Positions 15,136-23,133 of a stretch of 38,850 bases of DNA are shown here, piece by piece. Origin of the DNA: Streptomyces flavotricini (GTDB taxonomy: Bacteria; Actinomycetota; Actinomycetes; Streptomycetales; Streptomycetaceae); NCBI RefSeq assembly GCF_020639365.1, contig NZ_JAINUL010000001.1, positions 4,799,929 through 4,838,778 on the forward strand, given 5' to 3'. Position 1 is the first letter of the stretch. Every line of letters begins with the position of its first letter. The translations under genes were made by a program, and so were the position numbers. The notes under the pieces are model-generated. The model was not told the origin of the DNA, ran no database searches, and saw only the letters and a list, made by a program, of their open reading frames with translations.

Positions 15136-15969
15136 ATGGTGGTGCACCAGCACAGGCGGCGGCGCGGGCGTGCCGGTGAGGCGGTGCTCGCCCTCGGCGT
15201 GGCCGCGACCGTGGCCGCGATGAGCGGGTGCGCGGGCGCGGACCGGGCCGATGCCCGGCCCCCCGCGGACCCGGCCGCGACCGTACGGGCAGCCGCCGAC
15301 CGGCTGGCGAAGACCGGCAGCGCGCAGGCCCGTACCGCGATGGAGATGGCCACGGGCGGGACCCGGGTCACGATCCGCGGCGAGGGCGGGGTCGACTTCA
15401 AGAACCGGATGGGCCAGCTCCTGGTGATGCTCCCGGCCGACGCGGCGGGCAAGGACGAGCACCGGCCCATCACCGAGCTGCTCGTCCCCGGGGCCCTGTA
15501 CATGAAGAACCGGGGCGCGGGCGTGCCCGACGACAAGTGGGTCCGGGTGGACACGACGGCCCTCGCCGACGGGAACCTCGTCACGGGCGGAGCCACCGAC
15601 CCGCTGGCCGCGGCCGAGCTGCTGCGCGGCGTACAGGAGGCGACGTACGTGGGCGAGACCGAGGTGGCGGGCACCAAGGTGCGGCACTACCGCGGGACCA
15701 CCGACATCGGCCGGGCCGCGGAGAGTGCCTCACCGGCGGTCAAGGGGGCGTTGGAGGCGGCGGCGAAAGGGTTCAGCAAGGACGTCGTCCCGTTCGACGT
15801 CTACCTCGACGAGGAGGGCCTGCTGCGGAAGGTCCGGCACCGCTTCAGCTACGTCAACAATGGCGTGATCGATGTCTCCTCGACCACGCTGCTCTACGGG
15901 TTCGGGACCCCGGTGAAGGTCGTATTGCCCGCGACCGGGGACATTTACGACGGGAAGATCGCCCAGTAG
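15136..15969 (+). CDS. secreted lipoprotein, LppX/LprAFG-like or related
   Basis: The 277-residue lipoprotein has a basic start (MVVHQHRRRRGR), a hydrophobic segment and a lipobox AMSGC with Cys32 as the lipidated residue. The mature domain alternates strands and helices (for example VTIRGEGGVDFKNRMGQLLV, ALYMKNRG, KWVRVD, VRHYRGTTDIG), a pattern seen in actinobacterial LppX/LprAFG-like lipoproteins that hold a lipid in a beta-half-barrel. The ligand is unknown. ATG 15136 was preferred to 15088 because the shorter form places the signal peptide normally. It stands alone between divergent and unrelated neighbours. Confidence 0.82.
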   Translation: MVVHQHRRRRGRAGEAVLALGVAATVAAMSGCAGADRADARPPADPAATVRAAADRLAKTGSAQARTAMEMATGGTRVTIRGEGGVDFKNRMGQLLVMLPADAAGKDEHRPITELLVPGALYMKNRGAGVPDDKWVRVDTTALADGNLVTGGATDPLAAAELLRGVQEATYVGETEVAGTKVRHYRGTTDIGRAAESASPAVKGALEAAAKGFSKDVVPFDVYLDEEGLLRKVRHRFSYVNNGVIDVSSTTLLYGFGTPVKVVLPATGDIYDGKIAQ

Positions 15970-16110
15970 CGGGCCGGACGGTGCCGGGGCGGCGCGATCG
16001 GGCCATGGCCCGGTATCCGGAAATGGTCCATCCGTGTCATGCGCACAGCGCCCTGCCCTCCCTACGCTGAGACGGCCCCTGACCGATGACGGCAGATCGA
16101 GGTGACACGC

Positions 16111-16263
16111 GTGACTCCCGCAGGCGGTACGACGGTGCAGGACCACGTGGCGCTCGCCGAGATCGAACTGTGCGGCGAGCTGATCATCGCGGCGTCCGCG
16201 GCGGACGAGGAGCGGCTCAGCCAGGACCGGATCGACGAGGTCCTGATGGGGCTCGGGCTGTAG
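16111..16263 (+). CDS. 50-residue conserved-looking small protein
   Basis: A short gene starting at GTG 16111 with a strong GAGGTGA ribosome-binding site 5 nt upstream. It encodes MTPAGGTTVQDHVALAEIEL, followed by CGELIIAASAADEERLSQDR and IDEVLMGLGL. The protein is acidic and predicted helical, with codon use like its neighbours. It may be a small regulatory or partner protein; no family motif is recognised. It converges on csoR, leaving 15 nt. The good Shine-Dalgarno, G/C-rich third positions and clean stop make it more than a chance frame. Confidence 0.7.
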   Translation: MTPAGGTTVQDHVALAEIELCGELIIAASAADEERLSQDRIDEVLMGLGL

Positions 16264-16278
16264 CCGCCGCCGTGCCGG

Positions 16279-16659
16279 TCAGGTGCGCAGCAGGCGCGCG
16301 ATCGCCTTCGTCGCTTCCTCGACCTTGGCGTCGATCTCGTCCCCGCCCTTGACGGCCGCGTCGGCGACGCAGTGCCGCAGGTGCTCCTCGAGCAGCTGGA
16401 GCGCGAAGGACTGGAGGGCCTTCGTGCTCGCCGAGACCTGGGTGAGTATGTCGATGCAGTAGACGTCCTCGTCGACCAGTCGCTGCAGGCCGCGGATCTG
16501 ACCCTCGATGCGGCGCAGCCGCTTGAGGTGCTCGTCCTTCTGATGGTGGTAGCCGTGCACCGCGCCGGTGGCGGTGGCAGTGCCGGTACCGGCGCCGGAG
16601 GCCGTTCCCGCAGCGGTGGTGACGTCGGCTCCGGAGCCCTCCGCCTCGATGGCAGTCAT
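16279..16659 (-). CDS. csoR: CsoR-type copper-sensing repressor
   Basis: A 126-residue DUF156/CsoR protein. The all-helical domain starts at about residue 36 (HHQKDEHLKRLRRIEGQIRG) and carries the Cu(I)-binding triad Cys68, His93 and Cys97, with the same spacing (25 and 4) as the mycobacterial prototype. Cu(I) binding releases the repressor from DNA. A 35-residue Ala/Gly/Thr-rich N-terminal extension is non-conserved and probably disordered. A matching operator lies 33 nt upstream, which implies autoregulation. No copper transporter or chaperone genes are adjacent, so its other targets would be elsewhere. ATG 16659 has GGGAGG 4 nt upstream. Confidence 0.93.
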   Translation of the reverse strand: MTAIEAEGSGADVTTAAGTASGAGTGTATATGAVHGYHHQKDEHLKRLRRIEGQIRGLQRLVDEDVYCIDILTQVSASTKALQSFALQLLEEHLRHCVADAAVKGGDEIDAKVEEATKAIARLLRT

Positions 16660-16691
16660 GCGTCCTCCCGTGGTCCGGATCGAGGGGGTGC

Positions 16692-16708
16692 ATACCCCTC
16701 ATGGGTAT
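16692..16708. promoter_or_regulatory. CsoR operator
   Basis: ATACCCCTCATGGGTAT is an inverted repeat (6-bp perfect arms ATACCC/GGGTAT) matching the ATACCCC-N3-GGGGTAT pattern of streptomycete CsoR sites at all but one position. It lies just upstream of csoR, where bound repressor would block its promoter. Confidence 0.8.
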
Positions 16709-16797
16709 AGGGTACCGGGCCCCCGGCGGCGCGGCAGGGGCCCGTGGTCCTCACTCTGCCTGATGGAGGACACTGGGTAATCGCCCGGAACCGCCGG

Positions 16798-16827
16798 TTA
16801 GCCCTGGCCGGGGGATGCGCCTAGCAT
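16798..16827 (+). promoter_or_regulatory. candidate promoter of the DUF47-pit operon
   Basis: TTAGCC (16798-16803) and TAGCAT (16822-16827) are separated by 18 nt, a moderate match to a vegetative promoter, with 37 nt to the GTG start. No PHO-box repeats are seen, suggesting this low-affinity uptake operon is not directly PhoP-activated here. Confidence 0.4.
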
Positions 16828-16864
16828 CAGCCTGACCGAATCCAATGCACCCCGAGGACCTCAC

Positions 16865-17485
16865 GTGCGATTTCGTCTGACCCCCAGGGAGACGAGCTTC
16901 TATGACATGTTCGCCGCATCCGCGGACAACATCGTCACGGGCTCCAAGCTCCTGATGGAACTGCTCGGAGCGGACTCCTCCGCCCGGGCCGAGATCGCGG
17001 AGCGGATGCGGGCAGCCGAGCACGCGGGGGACGACGCCACCCACGCGATCTTCCACCAGCTGAACTCCTCCTTCATCACGCCGTTCGACCGCGAGGACAT
17101 CTACAACCTGGCCTCGTCGCTCGACGACATCATGGACTTCATGGAGGAGGCCGTCGACCTGGTCGTCCTGTACCAGGTGGAGGAGCTCCCCAAGGGTGTC
17201 GAGCAGCAGATCGAGGTCCTGGCGCGCGCGGCCGAGCTGACCGCCGAGGCCATGCCGCACCTGCGGACGATGGACAACCTGACCGAGTACTGGATCGAGG
17301 TCAACCGCCTCGAGAACCAGGCCGACCAGATCCACCGCAAGCTGCTCGCGACGCTCTTCAACGGCAAGTACGACGCCATCGAGGTGCTGAAGCTCAAGCA
17401 GATCGTCGACGTGCTCGAAGAGGCGGCCGACGCGTTCGAGCACGTCGCGAACACGGTGGAGACCATCGCGGTCAAGGAGTCCTGA
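16865..17485 (+). CDS. DUF47 (PhoU-like) protein, partner of Pit
   Basis: The 206-residue all-helical protein is of the DUF47/PhoU-like family, with the characteristic acidic segments (DREDIYNLASSLDDIMDFMEEAVD and ENQADQIHRKLL) that in PhoU-like proteins bind metal clusters. Members are encoded with Pit phosphate transporters and are thought to control them. Here pit starts 5 nt downstream, a typical pairing. The start is GTG 16865, with GAGGA 6 nt upstream. It is first in a two-gene operon ended by a strong terminator. Confidence 0.93.
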   Translation: MRFRLTPRETSFYDMFAASADNIVTGSKLLMELLGADSSARAEIAERMRAAEHAGDDATHAIFHQLNSSFITPFDREDIYNLASSLDDIMDFMEEAVDLVVLYQVEELPKGVEQQIEVLARAAELTAEAMPHLRTMDNLTEYWIEVNRLENQADQIHRKLLATLFNGKYDAIEVLKLKQIVDVLEEAADAFEHVANTVETIAVKES

Positions 17486-17490
17486 ACCTC

Positions 17491-18492
17491 GTGGACACCT
17501 TCGCTCTGATCGTGACCATCGGTGTCGCGCTCGGTTTCACGTACACCAACGGTTTCCACGACTCGGCGAACGCGATCGCGACCTCGGTCTCGACCCGCGC
17601 GCTGACTCCGCGCGCCGCCCTGGCGATGGCCGCGGTGATGAACCTCGCCGGTGCCTTCCTGGGCAGCGGGGTCGCCAAGACGGTCAGTGAGGGCCTGATC
17701 GAAACGCCCGAGGGCAACCGGGGCATGTGGATCCTCTTCGCGGCGCTGGTCGGCGCGATCGTCTGGAATCTGATCACCTGGTACTTCGGCCTCCCGTCCT
17801 CCTCCTCGCACGCGCTGTTCGGCGGCATGGTCGGCGCGGCGCTGGCCGGCGGCACCGGTGTCATCTGGAGCGGGGTGATCGACAAGGTCGTCATCCCGAT
17901 GTTCGTCTCGCCGGTCGTCGGTCTGGTCGTCGGTTACCTGGTGATGGTGGCCATCCTGTGGATGTTCCGCCGGTCCAACCCGCACAAGGCCAAGCACGGC
18001 TTCCGTATCGCGCAGACCGTGTCCGCGGCCGGCATGGCGCTCGGCCACGGCCTGCAGGACGCACAGAAGACGATGGGCATCGTCGTGATGGCCCTGGTCA
18101 TCGCCGATGTGCAGGCCGCCGACGCGCCGATCCCGGTCTGGGTCAAGATCGTGTGCGCCGTGATGCTGTCGCTCGGTACGTACGCGGGCGGCTGGCGCAT
18201 CATGCGGACCCTCGGCCGCAAGATCATCGAACTGGACCCGCCGCAGGGGTTCGCCGCCGAGACCACCGGCGCCTCGATCATGTTCGGCTCGGCGTTCCTG
18301 TTCCACGCGCCGATCTCCACCACCCACGTGATCACCTCGGCGATCATGGGCGTGGGCGCGACCAAGCGGGTCAACGCGGTCCGCTGGGGCGTCGCCAAGA
18401 ACATCGTGCTGGGCTGGTTCATCACCATGCCGGCCGCGGCCCTGGTCGCCGCGCTCAGCTTCTGGATCGTGGACCTGGCCTTCGTCGGCTAG
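17491..18492 (+). CDS. pit: PitA-type low-affinity phosphate transporter
   Basis: The 333-residue polytopic protein has the two inverted PiT signatures: GFTYTNGFHDSANAIATSVS near the N-terminus and GMALGHGLQDAQKTMGIVVM in the second half. Pit proteins carry metal-phosphate complexes into the cell using the proton gradient. The product has about ten hydrophobic helices and is shorter than E. coli PitA because it lacks the long central loop, as usual in actinobacteria. The start is GTG 17491, 5 nt after the DUF47 stop. The gene converges on pstB, so the low- and high-affinity uptake systems face each other across a terminator. Confidence 0.95.
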   Translation: MDTFALIVTIGVALGFTYTNGFHDSANAIATSVSTRALTPRAALAMAAVMNLAGAFLGSGVAKTVSEGLIETPEGNRGMWILFAALVGAIVWNLITWYFGLPSSSSHALFGGMVGAALAGGTGVIWSGVIDKVVIPMFVSPVVGLVVGYLVMVAILWMFRRSNPHKAKHGFRIAQTVSAAGMALGHGLQDAQKTMGIVVMALVIADVQAADAPIPVWVKIVCAVMLSLGTYAGGWRIMRTLGRKIIELDPPQGFAAETTGASIMFGSAFLFHAPISTTHVITSAIMGVGATKRVNAVRWGVAKNIVLGWFITMPAAALVAALSFWIVDLAFVG

Positions 18493-18497
18493 GGCGG

Positions 18498-18517
18498 TTC
18501 CCGGTCGCGACCGGGAA
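18498..18517. repeat. 20-bp perfect palindrome after pit
   Basis: TTCCCGGTCGCGACCGGGAA is fully self-complementary and begins 6 nt after the pit stop. It could form a hairpin with a tight loop or be a protein-binding dyad; it precedes the main terminator by 8 nt. Confidence 0.75.
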
Positions 18518-18525
18518 ACGAAAGC

Positions 18526-18563
18526 GGGCCGGCTCCCCCCACCCAGGGGGAGCCGGCCCTTTT
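18526..18563. terminator. strong bidirectional terminator between pit and pstB
   Basis: A perfect 14-bp stem (18526-18539 with 18546-18559) has a CACCCA loop and a TTTT tail on the plus strand. On the minus strand the arm is followed by a sequence with few T, so efficiency is higher for pit. It separates the convergent pit and pst operons. Confidence 0.9.
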
Positions 18564-18655
18564 CTTTCGCCTTGCGGTGGCACCGCCATGCAGCACCGCA
18601 GGACGTCGGGACCACGCGGCGGAGCCGCATGACGTCTCGTCGCAGGGGCTTCGGC

Positions 18656-19432
18656 CTAGCCGAAGCGGCCCGAGATGTAGTCCTCGGTCGCCTGGACGGA
18701 CGGGTTCGAGAAGATCCGGTCCGTGTCGTCGATCTCGACGAGCTTGCCGGGCTGGCCGACCGCCGCGAGGTTGAAGAACGCGGTGCGGTCGGAGACGCGG
18801 GCGGCCTGCTGCATGTTGTGCGTCACGATGACGATCGTGAAGCGCTCCTTCAGCTCGCCGATCAGGTCCTCGATCGCGAGGGTGGAGATCGGGTCCAGGG
18901 CCGAGCAGGGCTCGTCCATCAGCAGGACCTCCGGCTCGACCGCGATGGCGCGGGCGATGCACAGACGCTGCTGCTGGCCGCCGGAGAGGCCGGAGCCCGG
19001 CTTGTTCAGGCGGTCCTTGACCTCGTTCCAGAGGTTCGCGCCCTTCAGGGACCGCTCCACGATCTCCGTGAGCTCGGACTTCTTGAAGCTGCCGTTCAGG
19101 CGCAGGCCCGCCGCCACGTTGTCGAAGATCGACATGGTGGGGAAGGGGTTCGGACGCTGGAAGACCATGCCGACGGTGCGGCGGACCGCGACCGGGTCGA
19201 CGCCGGTGCCGTACAGGTTCTCGTCGTCCAGGAGCACCTTGCCCTCGACGCGGCCACCGGGGGTGACCTCGTGCATGCGGTTCAGGGTGCGCAGGAAGGT
19301 CGACTTGCCGCAGCCGGACGGGCCGATGAAGGCGGTCACGGAGCGCGGCTCCACGGTCATCGAGATGTCGTCGATGGCCTTGTGGGCGCCGTAGAAGGCG
19401 GACAGTCCGCTGACGTCGATTCGCTTCGCCAT
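18656..19432 (-). CDS. pstB: phosphate ABC transporter ATP-binding protein
   Basis: The 258-residue ABC ATPase has Walker A GPSGCGKST (37-45), signature LSGGQQQRL (149-157), Walker B VLLMDEP (169-175) and a THNMQQA switch region, all matching PstB. It hydrolyses ATP to drive PstSCA phosphate import at the cytoplasmic side of the membrane. It is last in the pstSCAB order; 29 nt separate it from pstA. Length and motifs are normal. No phoU gene follows it; a PhoU-like DUF47 gene lies in the facing pit operon. Confidence 0.97.
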   Translation of the reverse strand: MAKRIDVSGLSAFYGAHKAIDDISMTVEPRSVTAFIGPSGCGKSTFLRTLNRMHEVTPGGRVEGKVLLDDENLYGTGVDPVAVRRTVGMVFQRPNPFPTMSIFDNVAAGLRLNGSFKKSELTEIVERSLKGANLWNEVKDRLNKPGSGLSGGQQQRLCIARAIAVEPEVLLMDEPCSALDPISTLAIEDLIGELKERFTIVIVTHNMQQAARVSDRTAFFNLAAVGQPGKLVEIDDTDRIFSNPSVQATEDYISGRFG

Positions 19433-19461
19433 GAGGGGTCACTTCGCTTTCATTGGTCGCG

Positions 19462-20544
19462 TCAGCGACCGGTCTTCGGGGCCTTCCAGCGGGCGATGCC
19501 GCGGGCCACCAGATTGAGGATCATGACGAAGGCGATCAGGACGAGCGCTGCGGCCCATGCCCGGTCGTAGGAGGCGTCACTGCCGACCTTGTACTGCTCC
19601 CAGATGTACAGCGGAAGCGAGGACTGAGCACCTTCGAAGGGGTTGCCGTTGATCAGCTGGGTACCGAAGACCAGCAGCATGATCGGCGCGGTCTCACCGG
19701 CGATGCGGGCGACGGCCAGCATGACGCCGGTCGCGATGCCGCCGATGGCGGTGGGGAGCACGACCTTGAGGATCATGCGCCACTTCGGCACACCGAGGGC
19801 GAGGGCGGCCTCGCGCAGCTCGTTCGGGACGAGCTTCAGCATCTCCTCGGTGGAGCGGACCACGACGGGCATCATCAGGATCGACAGGGCCATCGAGCCG
19901 GCGAAGCCGGACGGGCCGAAGCCGAGCGCCAGGTTCCAGGTCGTCAGGATGAAGAGGCCCGCGACGATGGAGGGGATGCCGGTCATGACGTCGACGAAGA
20001 AGGTCACGGCCCTGGCGAGCGAACCCCGGCCGTACTCGACCAGGTAGACGGCGGTCAGCAGGCCGATCGGCGCGGCGATCGCGGTGGCCAGGGCGACCTG
20101 CTCGATGGTGCCGAGCAGCGCGTGGTAGACGCCGCCGCCCTGCTCGAAGCTGGTGACGCCGTTCATCGAGTGGCTGAGGAAGTCGCCGTCGAGGGCCTTG
20201 ATGCCGCGGCTGACGGTGGTCCAGATCAGCGAGAGCAGCGGGATGACCGCGAGGACGAAGCTGACCCACACGATGGAGGTCGCGATGCGGTCCTTGGCCT
20301 GGCGGCGGTTCTCGATCACCGCGCTGGCGGTGTACGTGATCACGAGGAACAGGATCGCGCCGATCAGGCCCCACTGGATCTTGCTGTGCAGGTCGGCGAG
20401 GACGCCGATGCCGCAGCCGAGGACGATCGAGAGGGCCGCGATGCCTGCCGGGGCCCAGCGGGGGAGGCCGCCTCGGGTCAGGCCGGCGGGAGCGGCGGAC
20501 TTCGGGGCCCGGGCGGGCCGCTGGTCCTGGAGTGCGTGGCTCAT
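19462..20544 (-). CDS. pstA: phosphate ABC transporter permease
   Basis: The 360-residue inner-membrane permease has a cytoplasmic N-terminal extension of about 30 residues and about six to eight helices. The permease coupling loop is visible (NELREAALALGVPKWRMILKVVLPTA, containing the EAA-type motif with Gly). It forms the channel with PstC. Its ATG overlaps the pstC stop as TGATG (one shared base), so translation is coupled. Confidence 0.96.
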   Translation of the reverse strand: MSHALQDQRPARAPKSAAPAGLTRGGLPRWAPAGIAALSIVLGCGIGVLADLHSKIQWGLIGAILFLVITYTASAVIENRRQAKDRIATSIVWVSFVLAVIPLLSLIWTTVSRGIKALDGDFLSHSMNGVTSFEQGGGVYHALLGTIEQVALATAIAAPIGLLTAVYLVEYGRGSLARAVTFFVDVMTGIPSIVAGLFILTTWNLALGFGPSGFAGSMALSILMMPVVVRSTEEMLKLVPNELREAALALGVPKWRMILKVVLPTAIGGIATGVMLAVARIAGETAPIMLLVFGTQLINGNPFEGAQSSLPLYIWEQYKVGSDASYDRAWAAALVLIAFVMILNLVARGIARWKAPKTGR

Positions 20545-21533
20545 CAGGCGTTCGCCCCCGAGAAGTCCTTGCGGCGAGCGATGATCAGGCGGGCTGCACC
20601 GTTGACCAGCAGGGTGAGCAGGAAGAGGACCAGACCGGAGGCGATCAGCGCGTCACGGCCGAACTCGTTGGCCTCGTCGAACTTCGCGGCGATGTTCTGC
20701 GCGAACGTGCCGCCGCCCGGGTCCAGGATGTGGCCGTTGATCAGGAAGCTCGGGGAGAGGACGGTCGCGACGGCCATGGTCTCGCCGAGGGCGCGGCCGA
20801 GGCCGAGCATCGAGGCGGAGATGACGCCGGAGCGGCCGAAGGGCAGCACCGACATGCGGATGACCTCCCAGCGGGTCGCGCCGAGGGCCAGGGCGGCCTC
20901 CTCGTTCATGCGCGGGACCTGCAGGAAGACCTCGCGGCTGACGCTGGTCACGATCGGCAGGATCATGATCGCGAGCAGGATGCCGACGGTGAAGAGCGAG
21001 CGGGCGACGCCGACCTGGGTCTTGTCGAAGACGTAGGTCCAGCCCAGGTACTCGTCGAGCCAGAGGTTGAGGCCTGCGAGCTGCGGGACCAGGAAGAGCG
21101 CGCCCCAGATGCCGTAGATGATCGACGGCACGGCGGCCAGCAGGTCGACCACGTACGCGAGGGGCGCGGCCAGCTTGCGCGGCGCGTAGTGGGAGATGAA
21201 GAGGGCGATGCCGACAGCGATCGGAACCGCGATGGCCATCGCGATGATCGAGCTGACGATGGTGCCGAAGAGCAGGACGGCGATGCCGAAGACGGGCGGG
21301 TTGGCCGACGCGTTCCAGTCGAAGGTCGTGAGGAAGTTGCCCTCGTTCTTCGACAGTGCGATCGAGGCACGGTAGGTGAGGAAGATGGCGATCGACGCCA
21401 TGATCACCAGGAGCAGGATGCCGGAGCCCTTGGAGAGCCCGGCGAAGATCTTGTCACCGGCGCGGCCGGTGGACCTTGCGCTCTTGGAGACAGGCGGAGC
21501 CTGGTCTATCTGGGTGGGTGTGGTGGAAGCCAT
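20544..21533 (-). CDS. pstC: phosphate ABC transporter permease
   Basis: The 329-residue permease has six predicted helices and the EAA loop NEEAALALGATRWEVIRMSVLPFG, followed by GRALGETMAVATV, a hallmark of PstC. ATG 21533 (MASTTPTQ) was chosen over an upstream frame opening, with GGAAAG just before it. A large hairpin in the 130-nt gap after pstS may reduce read-through so that the binding protein is made in excess over the permease. Confidence 0.95.
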   Translation of the reverse strand: MASTTPTQIDQAPPVSKSARSTGRAGDKIFAGLSKGSGILLLVIMASIAIFLTYRASIALSKNEGNFLTTFDWNASANPPVFGIAVLLFGTIVSSIIAMAIAVPIAVGIALFISHYAPRKLAAPLAYVVDLLAAVPSIIYGIWGALFLVPQLAGLNLWLDEYLGWTYVFDKTQVGVARSLFTVGILLAIMILPIVTSVSREVFLQVPRMNEEAALALGATRWEVIRMSVLPFGRSGVISASMLGLGRALGETMAVATVLSPSFLINGHILDPGGGTFAQNIAAKFDEANEFGRDALIASGLVLFLLTLLVNGAARLIIARRKDFSGANA

Positions 21534-21608
21534 GATCTTTCCGGTCTGGGTGGGGGGCCAAGCCCCCTGGCGGCGGTGCACCGGATTCCCCTGGGTGGAG
21601 GGGAGGGT

Positions 21609-21655
21609 CCTCGGGGTGCCGGGCAGTTCGGACGGGAACTGCCCGGCACCCGAGG
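21609..21655 (-). terminator. long hairpin between pstS and pstC (attenuator or mRNA stabiliser)
   Basis: CCTCGGGGTGCCGGGCAGTTC (21609-21629 on the plus strand) pairs with GAACTGCCCGGCACCCGAGG (21636-21655): 21 base pairs with a single bulged G and a 6-nt loop. It begins 8 nt after the pstS stop and has no U-tract. That favours partial termination or protection of the pstS 3' end over full termination. Confidence 0.8.
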
Positions 21656-21663
21656 CTCAGTGA

Positions 21664-22803
21664 TTAGGACAGCGACTTGATGACTTCGCGGACCTTGGTG
21701 TTGATCTCGGCCGGGATCGGCGCGTAGCCGTTCTCGGAGAGGACCTTCTGGCCCGCGTCCGAGGCGGTGTAGTTCAGGAAGGACTTGACGGTGGCGAGCG
21801 TCTCGGGCTTGTTGCCCTTGTCGCAGACGACCTCGTACGTCACCAGGACGATCGGGTAGGCGCCCTCGGCCTTGGTGGTGTAGTCGAGCTTCAGCGCCAG
21901 GTCGGAGCCGGTGCCGGCGATCTTGGCGGCGGCGATGGCCTTGGAGGCGGACTCGGAGGAGGCCTTGACCGGGGCGGAGGCGCCCGTGTTCACGTCGACC
22001 GTCTTGATGCTCTGCGAGGAGGCGTAGGACAGCTCGAAGTAGCCGATCGCGCCGTCAACGGCCTTCACCTGGGAGGCGACACCGGCGGAGCCGGTCGCGC
22101 CCTGGCCACCGGGGGCCGGCCACTTCTTGGCGGCCTCGTACGTCCAGGCCTCGGGAGCGGCGGCCTTGAGGTACTTGCCCAGGTTCTCGGTGGTGCCCGA
22201 GTCCTCGGAACGGTGGAAGGCCTGGATCGCGGTGGAGGGAAGCGTGACGCCGGGGTTCAGCTTCTTGATCGCCTCGTCGTCCCACTTCTTGATCTTGTCG
22301 TTGAAGATGTTGGCGATCGTGGTGGCGTCCAGGTTCAGCTTGTCCACGCCGGCGACGTTGAAGCCGAGCGCGATCGGGCCGCCGACCATGGGCAGGTTGA
22401 TGCCCTGACCGCCGGTGCAGACCTTCTTCGACTCCTCGACGGCGTCGGGCTTCAGCGCCGAGTCCGAGCCGGCGAAACCGACCGTGCCCTGGTTGAAGGC
22501 GACGATGCCCTCGCCGGAGGAGGAGGACTTGTAGTTGACCTCGACGCCGGAGCAGGCGGCCATGTAGTTCTTGACCCACAGGTCCACGGCGTTCTTCTGG
22601 GCGGAGGAGCCGGAGGCCAGGAGCTTGCCCTTGGCGTCGTCGCACTTGATGTCGCCGGCGGCGGCGGCCGACGGCTTGCCGCTGGCGGCGCCGCCATCCT
22701 TCGTGTTGTCGTCCGAGCCGCACGCCGTGAGGACCAGGGCGCCGGACACGACAAGCGCCCCGAGGGCGGAGGCACGAAGCATGTTCTTGCGCTGAAGCTT
22801 CAC
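21664..22803 (-). CDS. pstS: phosphate-binding lipoprotein
   Basis: The 379-residue periplasmic-type binding protein has a lipobox LTAC with Cys28, an acidic/Ser-rich spacer and the phosphate-binding motifs GSSAQKNAV, KSSSSGEGIVAF and FHRSEDSGTTENL. It captures inorganic phosphate outside the membrane for PstCAB. The start is GTG 22803 with GGAAGGA upstream. Transcription is from a promoter with a PHO box (22938-22981), giving a leader of about 115 nt. PstS is a known abundant phosphate-starvation protein in Streptomyces. Confidence 0.97.
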   Translation of the reverse strand: MKLQRKNMLRASALGALVVSGALVLTACGSDDNTKDGGAASGKPSAAAAGDIKCDDAKGKLLASGSSAQKNAVDLWVKNYMAACSGVEVNYKSSSSGEGIVAFNQGTVGFAGSDSALKPDAVEESKKVCTGGQGINLPMVGGPIALGFNVAGVDKLNLDATTIANIFNDKIKKWDDEAIKKLNPGVTLPSTAIQAFHRSEDSGTTENLGKYLKAAAPEAWTYEAAKKWPAPGGQGATGSAGVASQVKAVDGAIGYFELSYASSQSIKTVDVNTGASAPVKASSESASKAIAAAKIAGTGSDLALKLDYTTKAEGAYPIVLVTYEVVCDKGNKPETLATVKSFLNYTASDAGQKVLSENGYAPIPAEINTKVREVIKSLS

Positions 22804-22926
22804 TTTCGGGTGTTCCTTCCAGAAGCCGCCGACCGCTTTCCGTGTCGGGGCGGCGTGCGAAGAGGACTACGTCGGGTGCACGGCGTGTCATTCGATCTGG
22901 TGGACGACGCGCTCCGTGCACCACTG

Positions 22927-22981
22927 AAATTAGGCAGATCAGGTGAAGCGGCCGACCGGGCCAAGTGAACGGACGGTGAAC
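22927..22981 (-). promoter_or_regulatory. pstS promoter with PHO box (PhoP-binding direct repeats)
   Basis: Reading toward pstS, four 11-nt units run in register: GTTCACCGTCC (22981-22971), GTTCACTTGGC (22970-22960), a poorly conserved CCGGTCGGCCG (22959-22949) and CTTCACCTGAT (22948-22938). TAATTT (22932-22927) follows as a -10. This matches the streptomycete PHO box (11-nt repeats with TTCA) overlapping the -35 region. The rest of the 330-nt gap between pstS and the CHAD gene holds only G/C-rich inverted repeats near 23075-23105 that could end the CHAD transcript. Confidence 0.9.
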
Positions 22982-23133
22982 CGTGGCGGACGGCCTGGTG
23001 TGGATGGTCGGGTTTGCTCCGGAGTGTCATCCGCCGTTGTCCTGTCGTTACCGTTATGTGACCCCCCGGCGGGGTGGTTCCCCGGGGCCGGCGCCGACCC
23101 GGGGGTGGCTGGATCTTTTCGGTCGCCGCCCGG

